The translations under genes and the position numbers were made by a program. Under the pieces are notes generated by a model, which worked only from the letters and a program-made list of their open reading frames with translations, did not search any database and was not told where the DNA came from. A stretch of DNA of 23,833 nucleotides from Robiginitomaculum sp. (GTDB lineage Bacteria > Pseudomonadota > Alphaproteobacteria > Caulobacterales > Maricaulaceae). Of the stretch, positions 14,626 through 22,227 are shown in pieces; the stretch's first letter is position 1, and the number at the start of each line of letters is the position of its first letter. Where the stretch lies: positions 1 through 23,833 of the forward strand of contig JAKIUV010000043.1 of assembly GCA_021647375.1 (NCBI GenBank), in the 5' to 3' direction.

Positions 14626-15963
14626 ATGAACGGACAGATGAAAAAAATCACTTTGGGACTATTGCTTGCAAGCGGTACGTCCCTAATGGCCATGGACGCA
14701 TTCGCGACCGAAGGTTATTTCACACATGGTGCAGGCGCACGTAACAAAGCTATGGGCGGCGCAGGCGTTGCTGATGGCCGCGATGCGACGGCATTGATCG
14801 TAAACCCGGCCAGTATGGTCGGTAATGGGACAGAACTGGCTGTAGCCGTGTCTTTGTTTAGTCCGAAGCGTAAATTTACAGGCGTCTTTGACGGGGCAGG
14901 CGCCCCTCCAGGCGTTGGGCCATTTACACCCGTCGGAGAAGTGAAGTCTTCCGAAAACCTGTTTGGTATTCCAAACATTGCTTTTGTTAAGGCAATTGAT
15001 GACACGTCGTCATGGGGTATTTCCATGGCAGCGAACGGCGGTATGAATACCGATTACAGAAATGTTCCTAATGGAACGTGCCAATTCTTGTTTGGGCAAA
15101 CACCACCTCAAGTGCCGGCACCCAATGGCGTGTTTTGCGGCGGCGATACGGGGATTAATTTGAGCCAAGCATTGATTTCTGTTGGCTACGCCAAGCAAAT
15201 GGGTAATTTCAAGATTGGACTTTCGCCAATTTTTGCTTTTCAAATGTTTGAAGCAAAAGGCCTGGCCGTATTTGGTGGTGCCACTTCAAACCCCGCTGCC
15301 TTGACTAATAATGGTTCAAGTCAATCTACTGGTTTTGGCGGTAAAATTGGTGTTGAATTTGCCTTAACCGAAAATATCCGTATAGGCGGTATGTATCAAA
15401 CTAAAATTGATATGAGCGAATTTGACGAGTATGCAGGCTTGTTTGCCGACGGTGGAGATTTTGATATTCCGTCAAATTATCAAATTGGCATCTCAGCAGA
15501 CGTTAGCCCCGATTTGACAATTAATGTTGATTATAAACGCATCAATTATTCTGATTCTGGCTCTGTTTCAAATCCGTCAAACGTGTTGTTGCCATTTGGC
15601 TCAGCGGGCGGCCCGGGATTTGGTTGGGACGATATTAACATTTTTAAAGTCGGTGTTGAATGGCGTGCCAACGATCAATGGTCATTGCGTGCGGGTTATG
15701 CGACTAACGACCAGCCTATAAGTGGCTCTGACATCACTTTGAATATATTGGCGCCTGGCGTCGTTACATCTCATATAACGGCTGGCGGCGAATTTAAATT
15801 CAATGACCGTCATTCCTTCGAACTGGCGCTTATGTATGCACCTAATACAGCAATTACCGGTAATGAAGTTACGCCGCTTGGGCCTAATCCGTTCCACTCG
15901 CTCACAGCTGAAATGAAACAGTACGAAGCTACATTTGGCTGGAAAATGAAATTCGGCAAATAG
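14626..15963 (+). CDS. FadL/OmpP1/TodX-type outer-membrane transport protein
   Basis: The 445-residue protein has a signal peptide (about residues 1-27, cut after DAFA) and then TEGYFTHGAGARNKAMGGAGVADGRDA, the start that defines the FadL family, where the mature N-terminus plugs the barrel. ALIVNPASMV follows with the family's NPA segment, and the rest is strand-rich barrel sequence. Such channels let hydrophobic molecules (long-chain fatty acids, aromatics, alkanes) cross the outer membrane by lateral diffusion. The C-terminus ends WKMKFGK with the usual aromatic three residues from the end. AAAGGGGAG gives the RBS. It follows tusA after a hairpin and has its own terminator; the substrate is not shown, and no fad or alkane genes are beside it. 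Confidence 0.9.
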   Translation: MNGQMKKITLGLLLASGTSLMAMDAFATEGYFTHGAGARNKAMGGAGVADGRDATALIVNPASMVGNGTELAVAVSLFSPKRKFTGVFDGAGAPPGVGPFTPVGEVKSSENLFGIPNIAFVKAIDDTSSWGISMAANGGMNTDYRNVPNGTCQFLFGQTPPQVPAPNGVFCGGDTGINLSQALISVGYAKQMGNFKIGLSPIFAFQMFEAKGLAVFGGATSNPAALTNNGSSQSTGFGGKIGVEFALTENIRIGGMYQTKIDMSEFDEYAGLFADGGDFDIPSNYQIGISADVSPDLTINVDYKRINYSDSGSVSNPSNVLLPFGSAGGPGFGWDDINIFKVGVEWRANDQWSLRAGYATNDQPISGSDITLNILAPGVVTSHITAGGEFKFNDRHSFELALMYAPNTAITGNEVTPLGPNPFHSLTAEMKQYEATFGWKMKFGK

Positions 15964-15988
15964 CTTCACGCACTGCCTCTAATTTATT

Positions 15989-16016
15989 ACCCGCCGGAGT
16001 TTCTTCGGCGGGTTAT
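15989..16016 (+). terminator. Rho-independent terminator of the FadL-type gene
   Basis: ACCCGCCGGA pairs with TTCGGCGGGT (one G-T) across a 5-base loop at 15989-16013, followed by the T-rich run TATTTTATATTTTT. It is 25 bases after the stop codon and is the clearest terminator on the plus strand. Confidence 0.85.
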
Positions 16017-16130
16017 TTTATATTTTTATGTCGTCTACACTTGATGTTTTATACGTAAGCGCCTAACTGCCTCGACCAATTTTGTTTTAACACTCTGCCA
16101 TCTAAGGGCATAAATCCTTAAGAGACCATC

Positions 16131-17618
16131 ATGGCTTTATTTACGACCAGACGTTCACGTCGCTTTCGTTTACGCGGCACCCGCAACCTGCGCAGCATGG
16201 GCTATTTTCTTCGAGAAAAACGCTGGCTGATATTCGCATTTGTTGTCGGGATTTTACTTCACTTAGCCCCAGTCCCAGACGGCCTGACTTATGCGGGGAA
16301 AACCGTATTGGTGATTTCCGTGGTCGCGGTGATTTTGTTTGTGACCGAGCCTGTACCGCTTCCCGCCGTGGCTTTCATGATTGTCATAGCACAGATATTG
16401 ATGCTAAAAGGCGTCGATTCCAAGCAAGTCGCTCAATCCCTCATGAGCGATTCCGTCTTGTTCATTATGGGATCATTGATGCTGGCAGTGGCTATTGTTA
16501 AACAGAAACTAGACAAGCGACTAGCCTACTTAATCGTGCGTATGACAGGGACGAGAACCCTGAACGTAGCCGTAGGCATAGCGCTGGTCTCCGGCCTTAT
16601 GGCCTCGGTGATCGGTGAGCATACTGTGGCGGCCATGATGTTGCCTGTCGCAATTATCCTGATTACATTAACGTCTGACGATCCCAAGAAAGTACGCGGG
16701 CTTGCCGCCGTACTCTTGTTTTCCATTGCCTACGGTTGCTCTATTGCGGGCATTGGAACCCCGTCTGGCGGCGCCAGAAACGCCATTATGATTGGTTATT
16801 GGAAAGAGTTCTTCTACAATGGCGACGAGGCGACTAAACAATATTTAGTCAGCTATGTGGATTGGATAAAAGTTTGCTATCCGGTGTTTTTGGCGCAATT
16901 GCCGTTCGTTATCGGTATTTTGTTTTTCACCTTTAAGCCAGAACACAAACACTTAACCCGCGCCGTGGTAAAATTACGCACGATTGTGGAAAAAGAAGGC
17001 GCGATGAAATCCAGTGACTGGATTGCCATTATGGTATTTTTCGCCACGCTTTTGGGCTGGATATTCTTCTCAAGCGAAATCGGTCTGGGGACAATCGCGC
17101 TTCTTGGTGCTGTCACCTATATGGTGCTGGGGCTTGTGCGTTGGGAAGATTTGAACACTGGGGTTAACTGGGGCGTGGTTTGGCTGTATGCGGCTGCGAT
17201 CTCTCTAGGTATCCAGATGAAAGACACGGGGGCGGCCCTGTGGGTTGCGGATAATTTTATTGGCCACCTTCCGGGCGGTATGGATAGCGGTATTGGCCTC
17301 TATGCGTCCGTGTCGGTTCTCACGACCCTTGTGACTAATACTATGTCGAACGGAGCCGCAGTGGCGGTTCTTGGCCCTATCTCACTCAATATGGCGACAA
17401 CCGCCGGGGAAAGCCCGCTTATCCTTGGCTATATCACGGCTATTTCGTCGGCATTTGCCTATCTTACGGTTATCGGCACCCCCGCCTGTACCATTGTTTA
17501 TGCGTCGGGATATTTAAAAACCACAGACTTCTTGAAAGTTGGGTGGAAAATGGTGATTATGTCGACAATTATCTTGCTGGCCTTTGCGATGTTCTACTGG
17601 CCTGCTATAGGATTATAG
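16131..17618 (+). CDS. SLC13/DASS-type anion permease with unusual signature motifs
   Basis: The 495-residue inner-membrane protein has about 11-12 hydrophobic helices in two inverted repeats. It resembles the divalent anion:sodium symporter family (SLC13/INDY), which takes up dicarboxylates, citrate or sulfate. Each repeat has an IGTP loop (208-211 and 449-452, the first as IGTPSGGARN). The family's SNT sodium/substrate signature is altered: the first copy reads GEHT (162-165) in SVIGEHTVAAMMLPV and the second SNG (406-408) in TNTMSNGAAVAVLGP. The basic N-tail (residues 5-30, many Arg) precedes the first helix; an internal Met24 is an alternative start. The universal stress gene follows after 17 bases. 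Substrate unknown; sulfate or a sulfur-linked organic anion would suit the context but that is inference. Confidence 0.82.
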   Translation: MALFTTRRSRRFRLRGTRNLRSMGYFLREKRWLIFAFVVGILLHLAPVPDGLTYAGKTVLVISVVAVILFVTEPVPLPAVAFMIVIAQILMLKGVDSKQVAQSLMSDSVLFIMGSLMLAVAIVKQKLDKRLAYLIVRMTGTRTLNVAVGIALVSGLMASVIGEHTVAAMMLPVAIILITLTSDDPKKVRGLAAVLLFSIAYGCSIAGIGTPSGGARNAIMIGYWKEFFYNGDEATKQYLVSYVDWIKVCYPVFLAQLPFVIGILFFTFKPEHKHLTRAVVKLRTIVEKEGAMKSSDWIAIMVFFATLLGWIFFSSEIGLGTIALLGAVTYMVLGLVRWEDLNTGVNWGVVWLYAAAISLGIQMKDTGAALWVADNFIGHLPGGMDSGIGLYASVSVLTTLVTNTMSNGAAVAVLGPISLNMATTAGESPLILGYITAISSAFAYLTVIGTPACTIVYASGYLKTTDFLKVGWKMVIMSTIILLAFAMFYWPAIGL

Positions 17619-17635
17619 AGCTAAAGGAGTTTGCC

Positions 17636-18601
17636 ATGCGCGAGGCATTATTTACTGACGACCCAGATGCGGTTCTTGAAGAGGGGCCGGATCGCTTTAA
17701 CATTCTAATCTGTATTGACGGATCCGAAGAATCCAAGCGCGGCTTGAAATATGCCGTTAAAATAGGGCAGGGCAATGACGCCGATATTACGCTACTCTAT
17801 GTGCGTCCCCTTGATAAAGGCATGAAGTCTGGCGTTGGTCTGGCACGGCAAAACATGGTCGAATGGGGGATTGAACTGCCCGGTATGCGCGCCCTTAAAA
17901 TAGCCCGTGACCAGTTGATTGAACTTGGCTTTCTAGGCGGCGACTGGAAAGAAGAAGACACGCGCAAGCGCGCTTACGGTGACCCTGTCGGCGATACAAT
18001 GAAAACCTATACCGATAAAAACGGTACACATATTGCCCTAAAATTGATGATGGCGCCCAATACGGCGGCAGGTATCCTGGATGAATGCGAACTGAACTAT
18101 TATGATTTGACTATTCTTGCCATGCATGGTCGCGGCGCTAAAAATGTGCGCGGCAAAATTAAATGGAGTACCACCCGCACCGTAGTTACCGAACATCACG
18201 GCACGGTATTATTGGCGCGCGAAATCGAAGAAAACCATGGACATCTCATCTGCGTCAACGATGAAAAATCCATCGAAGCCGCCCGCCAAGACGCTATCCT
18301 GGCCTCGCGTTGCCAATGCCCGGTATCACTTTTATCGGTTGCCGAGACAGAAGAACAACTTCCCGAGGCCGAAGAGGCCATAGCCAAAGCCCGTGCTGCC
18401 ATAGAGGGTGCAGGCGTTGAGGTGGTGGATGCCTGGACAGAAGTCGGCAACCCCGAAGAAATCATTATAGAACGCGGCAAAGACTTTTCAGTCATCGTAA
18501 TGGCCGACAGTTCCGTAAAAGGCTTCAGAAGGTTTTTCCAATCCAGTGTCGCATATTATGTACTACAACACGCATTTAACTCGGTAATGATTATTCGTTA
18601 A
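17636..18601 (+). CDS. Tandem universal stress protein (two UspA domains)
   Basis: The 321-residue protein has a first UspA domain from about 21 to 197 (FNILICIDGSEESKRGLKYAVK, the ATP-binding strand and loop, ending TVLLAR) with an insertion of about 50 residues after residue 95, and a second, shorter UspA domain from about 202 to 321 ending SSVAYYVLQHAFNSVMIIR. The family G-x2-G-x9-G(S/T) nucleotide motif is degenerate in both (MHGRGAKNVRGKIKWSTT in the first). The frame is open further upstream, inside the permease gene, but AAAGGAG lies before the ATG at 17636. It follows the permease by 17 bases, so one transcript is likely; Usp proteins joined to transporters often act as cytoplasmic regulators of them (known for some families, inferred here). 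Confidence 0.87.
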   Translation: MREALFTDDPDAVLEEGPDRFNILICIDGSEESKRGLKYAVKIGQGNDADITLLYVRPLDKGMKSGVGLARQNMVEWGIELPGMRALKIARDQLIELGFLGGDWKEEDTRKRAYGDPVGDTMKTYTDKNGTHIALKLMMAPNTAAGILDECELNYYDLTILAMHGRGAKNVRGKIKWSTTRTVVTEHHGTVLLAREIEENHGHLICVNDEKSIEAARQDAILASRCQCPVSLLSVAETEEQLPEAEEAIAKARAAIEGAGVEVVDAWTEVGNPEEIIIERGKDFSVIVMADSSVKGFRRFFQSSVAYYVLQHAFNSVMIIR

Positions 18602-18612
18602 ATGCTATAATT

Positions 18613-18650
18613 GAAAATAAATGGCGGAGAGGGAGGGATTCGAACCCCCG
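18613..18650 (-). repeat. Duplicate of the tRNA-Ser 3' end (38 bp, outer copy)
   Basis: This 38-base stretch is identical to 18722-18759: the last 29 bases of tRNA-Ser including CCA, plus 9 flanking bases. The 5' part of the tRNA is missing. Immediately before it in tRNA sense lies GTTTGC-ATCC-GCAAAC (18665-18650), a hairpin where the long variable arm would be. It could be an attachment-site copy left by an excised or decayed integrative element, or the remains of a second tRNA-Ser gene. Confidence 0.93.
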
Positions 18651-18721
18651 TTTGCGGATGCAAACAAAACATAATTCCGGGGCAAATATGCCAAAAATTA
18701 TACTCGAGCAGTAATTCTTAA

Positions 18722-18759
18722 GAAAATAAATGGCGGAGAGGGAGGGATTCGAACCCCCG
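18722..18759 (-). repeat. tRNA-Ser 3' end, inner copy of the 38-bp direct repeat
   Basis: This is the intact tRNA's 3' end with 9 downstream bases, the partner of 18613-18650. The two copies are 71 bases apart and in the same orientation. Tyrosine recombinases use exactly this kind of tRNA 3'-end segment as attB. Confidence 0.9.
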
Positions 18760-18820
18760 GTACGCTTCCACGCACGCCGGTTTTCAAGACCGGTGCATTC
18801 AACCACTCTGCCACCTCTCC
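18731..18820 (-). tRNA. tRNA-Ser (anticodon UGA)
   Basis: On the minus strand GGAGAGG at 18820-18814 pairs with CCTCTCC to make the acceptor stem, followed by discriminator G and an encoded CCA (18733-18731). The anticodon stem CCGGT/ACCGG holds the loop CTTGAAA, so the anticodon is UGA (complement of 18784-18786). A long variable arm sits between the anticodon stem and the T-arm, and the total is 90 bases, both typical of serine tRNA. The T-loop TTCGAAT is standard. It reads UCA and, with modification, other UCN codons. The gene stands in front of rlpA on the opposite strand. Confidence 0.97.
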
Positions 18821-18822
18821 GC

Positions 18823-19161
18823 AGAAATACAATGTTGTGATTGTGCAAGGCGGGTTAGCAAGGCTCACGCCCTTACGCAAGCCCATTGATACAGTTTTTA
18901 CAAACTATTTCATAAGGAAAGGAGCCGTGAGGGTAGGGGGCAAGTTTGCCCCCTCCATGGCGTTAACGATTGGCAAACCCTCTTTGCCAAGATGGGGTTA
19001 AGCTAGAAAATCAAACACTTTTTAAGCGTAACTTATAACGCGGATTTAAAGTTACTGAATTATGTTCACACTTAATCGAGGAAGAACGGGTGCCAAAGCC
19101 CGCGTTTTTTTAATTCAGGCCAATAGAAATTCTCTTGGTCTATTTGATAAGTGGGAAGACA
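18823..19161. other. Gene-free stretch between tRNA-Ser and rlpA
   Basis: No convincing gene is present. It contains a 20-bp palindrome at 18935-18954, a CCATGG next to it, and near 19092-19110 a small hairpin (CGGGT/GCCCG) followed by seven Ts which might act as a weak terminator or leader structure for rlpA. A 61-codon frame starting at 19062 lacks an RBS and runs into rlpA in another frame; I do not call it. Confidence 0.5.
18935..18954. promoter_or_regulatory. 20-bp palindrome in the tRNA-Ser / rlpA gap
   Basis: AGGGGGCAAGTTTGCCCCCT has perfect 9-base arms with a 2-base centre. No T-run follows on either strand, so operator or paused-hairpin roles fit better than a terminator. It could be the binding site of a dimeric regulator, but no neighbour suggests which. 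Confidence 0.4.
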
Positions 19162-20310
19162 ATGACGGATTTGAAATTAAACAGATTGGTAAAACTGGGC
19201 GCTACAGTAATAATCGGGTTGACCACATTTGGGTTAGGTGCCTGTAGTACAACCTCCGGCACAATGATGGCACAGGGTGCGCCGATTACCTATAAAATTG
19301 ACCAAGGCATTCACCAGCAAGCCACGATAACGACGCCATATGCAAGTGCATCACCTAAAGCAATGATGCCGCGCGCAGTGACACCGGCACCTGTGCGACC
19401 TCTTGAAAGCCCTGTAAGCCAAGCCCTACCAATGCTGCCTAATTATTCTGCGCCAAAATTTGATATGAGAAGTGTCGATGCGGAATTATATGCCCACCAG
19501 AGGGTTGGCAAACCTTACACCATTTTCGGAAAACGTTATACGCCCAAGCACCAGCCTCACTATGACAAAGTCGGAACTGCATCATGGTACGGGCCAAAGT
19601 TTCACGGAAAATTGACGGCTAATGGCGAAACCTATGATATGGACGGCATCACCGCCGCCCATAAAACACTGCCACTTAATTCTATGGTCATGGTCACCAA
19701 TGTGGAAACTGGGAAGTCTATGAAAGTCCGTGTTAATGATCGCGGCCCTTTTGTTGGCGACCGGATAATTGATCTAAGTCGTGCCGTTGCAAACCAACTT
19801 GGTTTGTTCGAATCGGGTCTCGGGCAGGTGCGGGTTCAATATGCCGGGCCAGCCGATCCAAATGCGACGGATAGCAAACCTGTTAGATTGCCTAAATCCG
19901 TTAATAGCCCACGGTTAAAACCAGCACCAGCTCCAGAAATTGTTGCGGATCTACCAAAATACCGCCCTTTACGTGACTTGGGTACAAAGCGCGGTTTGGG
20001 TGCAAAACCAGCCCCAGTTGCCTTGCCACTGGTGCAACAACCGCAAACTCAAACACAGCCGCATTTTCAAGCGCCACCACAAGCGAATTTGCCTAAACCG
20101 CAAGCGCTGATACCTCAACCAACACAGCCGCACGCACTGCCTCAAAATGCTGAAAACCCAGCACGACCAACCGGAAATATTGAAGATGGGCCGATAACAT
20201 TGACCATCAAAGGCCCAATACATATGGCTTCTGATAAAAATGACGGCACATATGCCAAGGCCAAATTTATCCCTGCTGTTAATTATACAAGCATTGCAGC
20301 AGGCAAGTAA
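19162..20310 (+). CDS. rlpA: RlpA-like septal ring lytic transglycosylase, lipoprotein without SPOR domain
   Basis: RlpA cuts naked glycan strands and acts at division sites. The product has 382 residues from ATG 19162 (GGGAAG upstream; the frame extends to a TTG at 19135). A lipoprotein signal (LGAC, Cys28) anchors it to the outer membrane. The double-psi beta-barrel spans about 137-229: GTASWYGPKFHGKLTANGE, TAAHKTLP (His167) and VRVNDRGPF (Asp193) carry the active-site His and Asp. Residues about 240-345 are rich in Pro, Ala and Gln (a linker), and the C-terminus has no SPOR domain, unlike RlpA of Pseudomonas and E. coli. In alphaproteobacteria rlpA usually precedes the D,D-carboxypeptidase gene, as here. 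A terminator after it suggests separate transcription of dacC. Confidence 0.9.
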   Translation: MTDLKLNRLVKLGATVIIGLTTFGLGACSTTSGTMMAQGAPITYKIDQGIHQQATITTPYASASPKAMMPRAVTPAPVRPLESPVSQALPMLPNYSAPKFDMRSVDAELYAHQRVGKPYTIFGKRYTPKHQPHYDKVGTASWYGPKFHGKLTANGETYDMDGITAAHKTLPLNSMVMVTNVETGKSMKVRVNDRGPFVGDRIIDLSRAVANQLGLFESGLGQVRVQYAGPADPNATDSKPVRLPKSVNSPRLKPAPAPEIVADLPKYRPLRDLGTKRGLGAKPAPVALPLVQQPQTQTQPHFQAPPQANLPKPQALIPQPTQPHALPQNAENPARPTGNIEDGPITLTIKGPIHMASDKNDGTYAKAKFIPAVNYTSIAAGK

Positions 20311-20330
20311 TCCAAAAGTGGCTTATTAAT

Positions 20331-20354
20331 AATCTATCTGGACGAATCTATCTG
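20331..20354 (+). repeat. Short direct repeat after rlpA
   Basis: AATCTATCTG occurs twice, 4 bases apart (20331-20340 and 20345-20354). It sits between the rlpA stop and its terminator and may be a chance duplication. Confidence 0.6.
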
Positions 20355-20366
20355 ACTATGAGAGTT

Positions 20367-20396
20367 AAGGCGTACTTTTAGTGCGCCTTTCTTTTT
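20367..20396 (+). terminator. Rho-independent terminator of rlpA
   Basis: AAGGCGTAC pairs with GTGCGCCTT (one G-T) around TTTTA, followed by TCTTTTT. Stem, loop and T-run are all good. The following gene starts 27 bases later, so its promoter must overlap this region or read-through must occur. Confidence 0.85.
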
Positions 20397-20422
20397 GGGC
20401 TAAATACAGTTATGGATAGAGA

Positions 20423-21583
20423 ATGATAAAATACTTTTTTTATATAATGTTTTTGGCACTGCAGGTAAGTGTCGCGCCTATTGCTTACGGTCAAGCGGGT
20501 AGTGAGTTTCAAACCCCTGCTACCCATCTGATTATTCTCGACTATGAAAGCGGTGAAGTCTTGTTTGAGAAAAATGCCCGCGAACCTATGTTCCCGGCCT
20601 CCATGACCAAAATTATGACAGCGACGATTGTATTTGACCGGATTAAGTCCGGCGCGCTCTCCCTGGACGATGAATTAACCGTCAGTGTAGACGCCTGGAC
20701 ACGCGGCGGCACAAAGTCCGGCTCCTCAACCATGTTCCTCAAGCCTAATTCCATGGTGAAAGTTCGGGATTTACTGCGCGGTGTGATCGTGCAGTCCGGC
20801 AATGATGCCTGTATTGTTCTGGCGCAGGGCATTGCGGGAAGCGAGGCCGCATTTGCCGATCTTATGAACGCCAAAGCCAAAGAGCTTGGACTAGACAGCG
20901 CACATTTCGTCAACTCGACAGGCTGGCCGGATCCTGAGCATAAAATCAGTGCTTATGATTTGGTGCGGCTCGCAAAGCACACCATAGAAGCCTATCCCGA
21001 AATGTATAAATTATACGGAGAAAAACAATTTACTTGGAACGGCATCACCCAGCCAAACCGCAACCCGCTCTTTGGTTCGGGCATTGCGGGCGTTGACGGG
21101 CTGAAAACCGGCCATACCAAAGTTTCAAAATTTGGTTTTGTCGGCTCTGGCATACAAAATGGTCAGCGCAGAATATTTGTGATTAACGGGCTAGAGACCA
21201 ATTCTGCGCGCCGTTCAGAATCGCGTCGTATCATGCGCAGCGCCTTTCGCGAGTTTAAAACGTATTCATTATTTCAGGCAGGAGAAAAAGCTGGTTCCGC
21301 ACCAGTCTTTATGGGGAAAAGCGAAACGGTTAGCTTGGTCGCCAGCGACGATATTGTTGTTGGTTTACACAAGCCTTTACGAGCCAATATGAAAGTCAAA
21401 ATCAAATACAAAAGCCCCATTCCAGCACCAATTTCAAAAGATTCCCACATTGCTGATATGATTATTACGGCTCCCGGACATCCGGACAAAACTGTGGCCT
21501 TGCTGGCGGGAGAGGATGTTGCGCGCAAATCTATATTCGGACGCATGACGGCATCATTGCTCCGAAAAATACGTGGAGAATAG
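20423..21583 (+). CDS. D-alanyl-D-alanine carboxypeptidase (penicillin-binding protein, DacA/DacC type)
   Basis: This class C low-mass PBP trims the terminal D-Ala from peptidoglycan stems in the periplasm. The 386 residues begin with a signal peptide (about 1-24, ending AYGQA). The three active-site motifs are in order: SMTK (Ser60, Lys63), SGN (125-127) and KTG (228-230), all intact. A C-terminal beta domain (about 290-370) follows, and the end (SIFGRMTASLLRKIRGE) looks like the amphipathic anchor typical of PBP5 and PBP6. The ATG at 20423 has only a weak GGATAGAGA upstream. tmk starts 2 bases after the stop, with GGAG inside the last codons, so the two are cotranscribed. Confidence 0.95.
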   Translation: MIKYFFYIMFLALQVSVAPIAYGQAGSEFQTPATHLIILDYESGEVLFEKNAREPMFPASMTKIMTATIVFDRIKSGALSLDDELTVSVDAWTRGGTKSGSSTMFLKPNSMVKVRDLLRGVIVQSGNDACIVLAQGIAGSEAAFADLMNAKAKELGLDSAHFVNSTGWPDPEHKISAYDLVRLAKHTIEAYPEMYKLYGEKQFTWNGITQPNRNPLFGSGIAGVDGLKTGHTKVSKFGFVGSGIQNGQRRIFVINGLETNSARRSESRRIMRSAFREFKTYSLFQAGEKAGSAPVFMGKSETVSLVASDDIVVGLHKPLRANMKVKIKYKSPIPAPISKDSHIADMIITAPGHPDKTVALLAGEDVARKSIFGRMTASLLRKIRGE

Positions 21584-21585
21584 AT

Positions 21586-22227
21586 ATGGAAACCGGAAAA
21601 TTTATCACACTAGAGGGCGGCGAAGGCGCGGGCAAAACCACCCAAGCGGCGAGGATAAAATCTGCCCTGGAAGATGCTGGCATAGAAGTGGTCATCACCC
21701 GTGAGCCAGGCGGAACATTCGGTGCCGAAGCTATCCGGGATTTGGTGCTTAGCGGCTCCCACGAGCGCTGGTCTGGCTTGACCGAATTATTGCTCATGTA
21801 TGCGGCAAGGCTCGACCATGTGGAGAAATTGATTAAGCCTGCTTTGGCGCGGGGTGTCTGGGTTCTCTGCGACAGGTTCAGCGATTCCTCAATGGCCTAT
21901 CAAGGCTATGCGCGAGGGTTAGGCCGTGAGCAAGTTGCGGCTATAGACGCAGTGGTTATGCAGGGTTTCAAGCCGGACGTGACCATCTTGTTTGACATTG
22001 ACCCTATCCTTGCCCAGCGACGGGTGAAATCACGCGGTGAAGATTTATCGCGTTTTGACACCGAAGACTTGGCATTTCACAAAGTTTTGCAAAAGGCTTT
22101 TTTAGATATAGCCAAGCACAATCCGGATCGCTTTCGTACTGTCGATGCGGCTGCATCGAGAGACGGTATTGAAACCCAGATCAAGCATATTTTGATGCAG
22201 CGTTTTGCGGGGTTACGCCTTGGCTAA
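21586..22227 (+). CDS. tmk: Thymidylate kinase
   Basis: Tmk phosphorylates dTMP to dTDP for DNA synthesis. The 213 residues are the normal length. Motifs: P-loop GGEGAGKTTQ at 11-20, TREPGGTF at about 38-45 (substrate loop), the DRF motif CDRFSDSSMAYQGYARGLG with Asp96-Arg97, and a lid region around RRVKSRGEDLSRFD (about 145-158). It begins 2 bases after the carboxypeptidase stop and its stop lies just inside or before the start of holB, so translation is probably coupled. Confidence 0.97.
   Translation: METGKFITLEGGEGAGKTTQAARIKSALEDAGIEVVITREPGGTFGAEAIRDLVLSGSHERWSGLTELLLMYAARLDHVEKLIKPALARGVWVLCDRFSDSSMAYQGYARGLGREQVAAIDAVVMQGFKPDVTILFDIDPILAQRRVKSRGEDLSRFDTEDLAFHKVLQKAFLDIAKHNPDRFRTVDAAASRDGIETQIKHILMQRFAGLRLG

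Noticed and set aside
18591..18886. Minus-strand frames of 62-85 codons
   Set aside because: They run through tRNA-Ser and its duplicated 3' end, with no RBS.
19086..19112. CGGGT/GCCCG hairpin plus seven Ts before rlpA as a terminator
   Set aside because: Five-base stem is too weak to call, and no gene lies upstream on that strand.
19062..19247. 61-codon frame upstream of and overlapping rlpA
   Set aside because: No ribosome site and it runs into rlpA in another frame.
20331..20354. Direct repeat as start of a CRISPR or minisatellite array
   Set aside because: Only two 10-base copies with a 4-base gap; no array.
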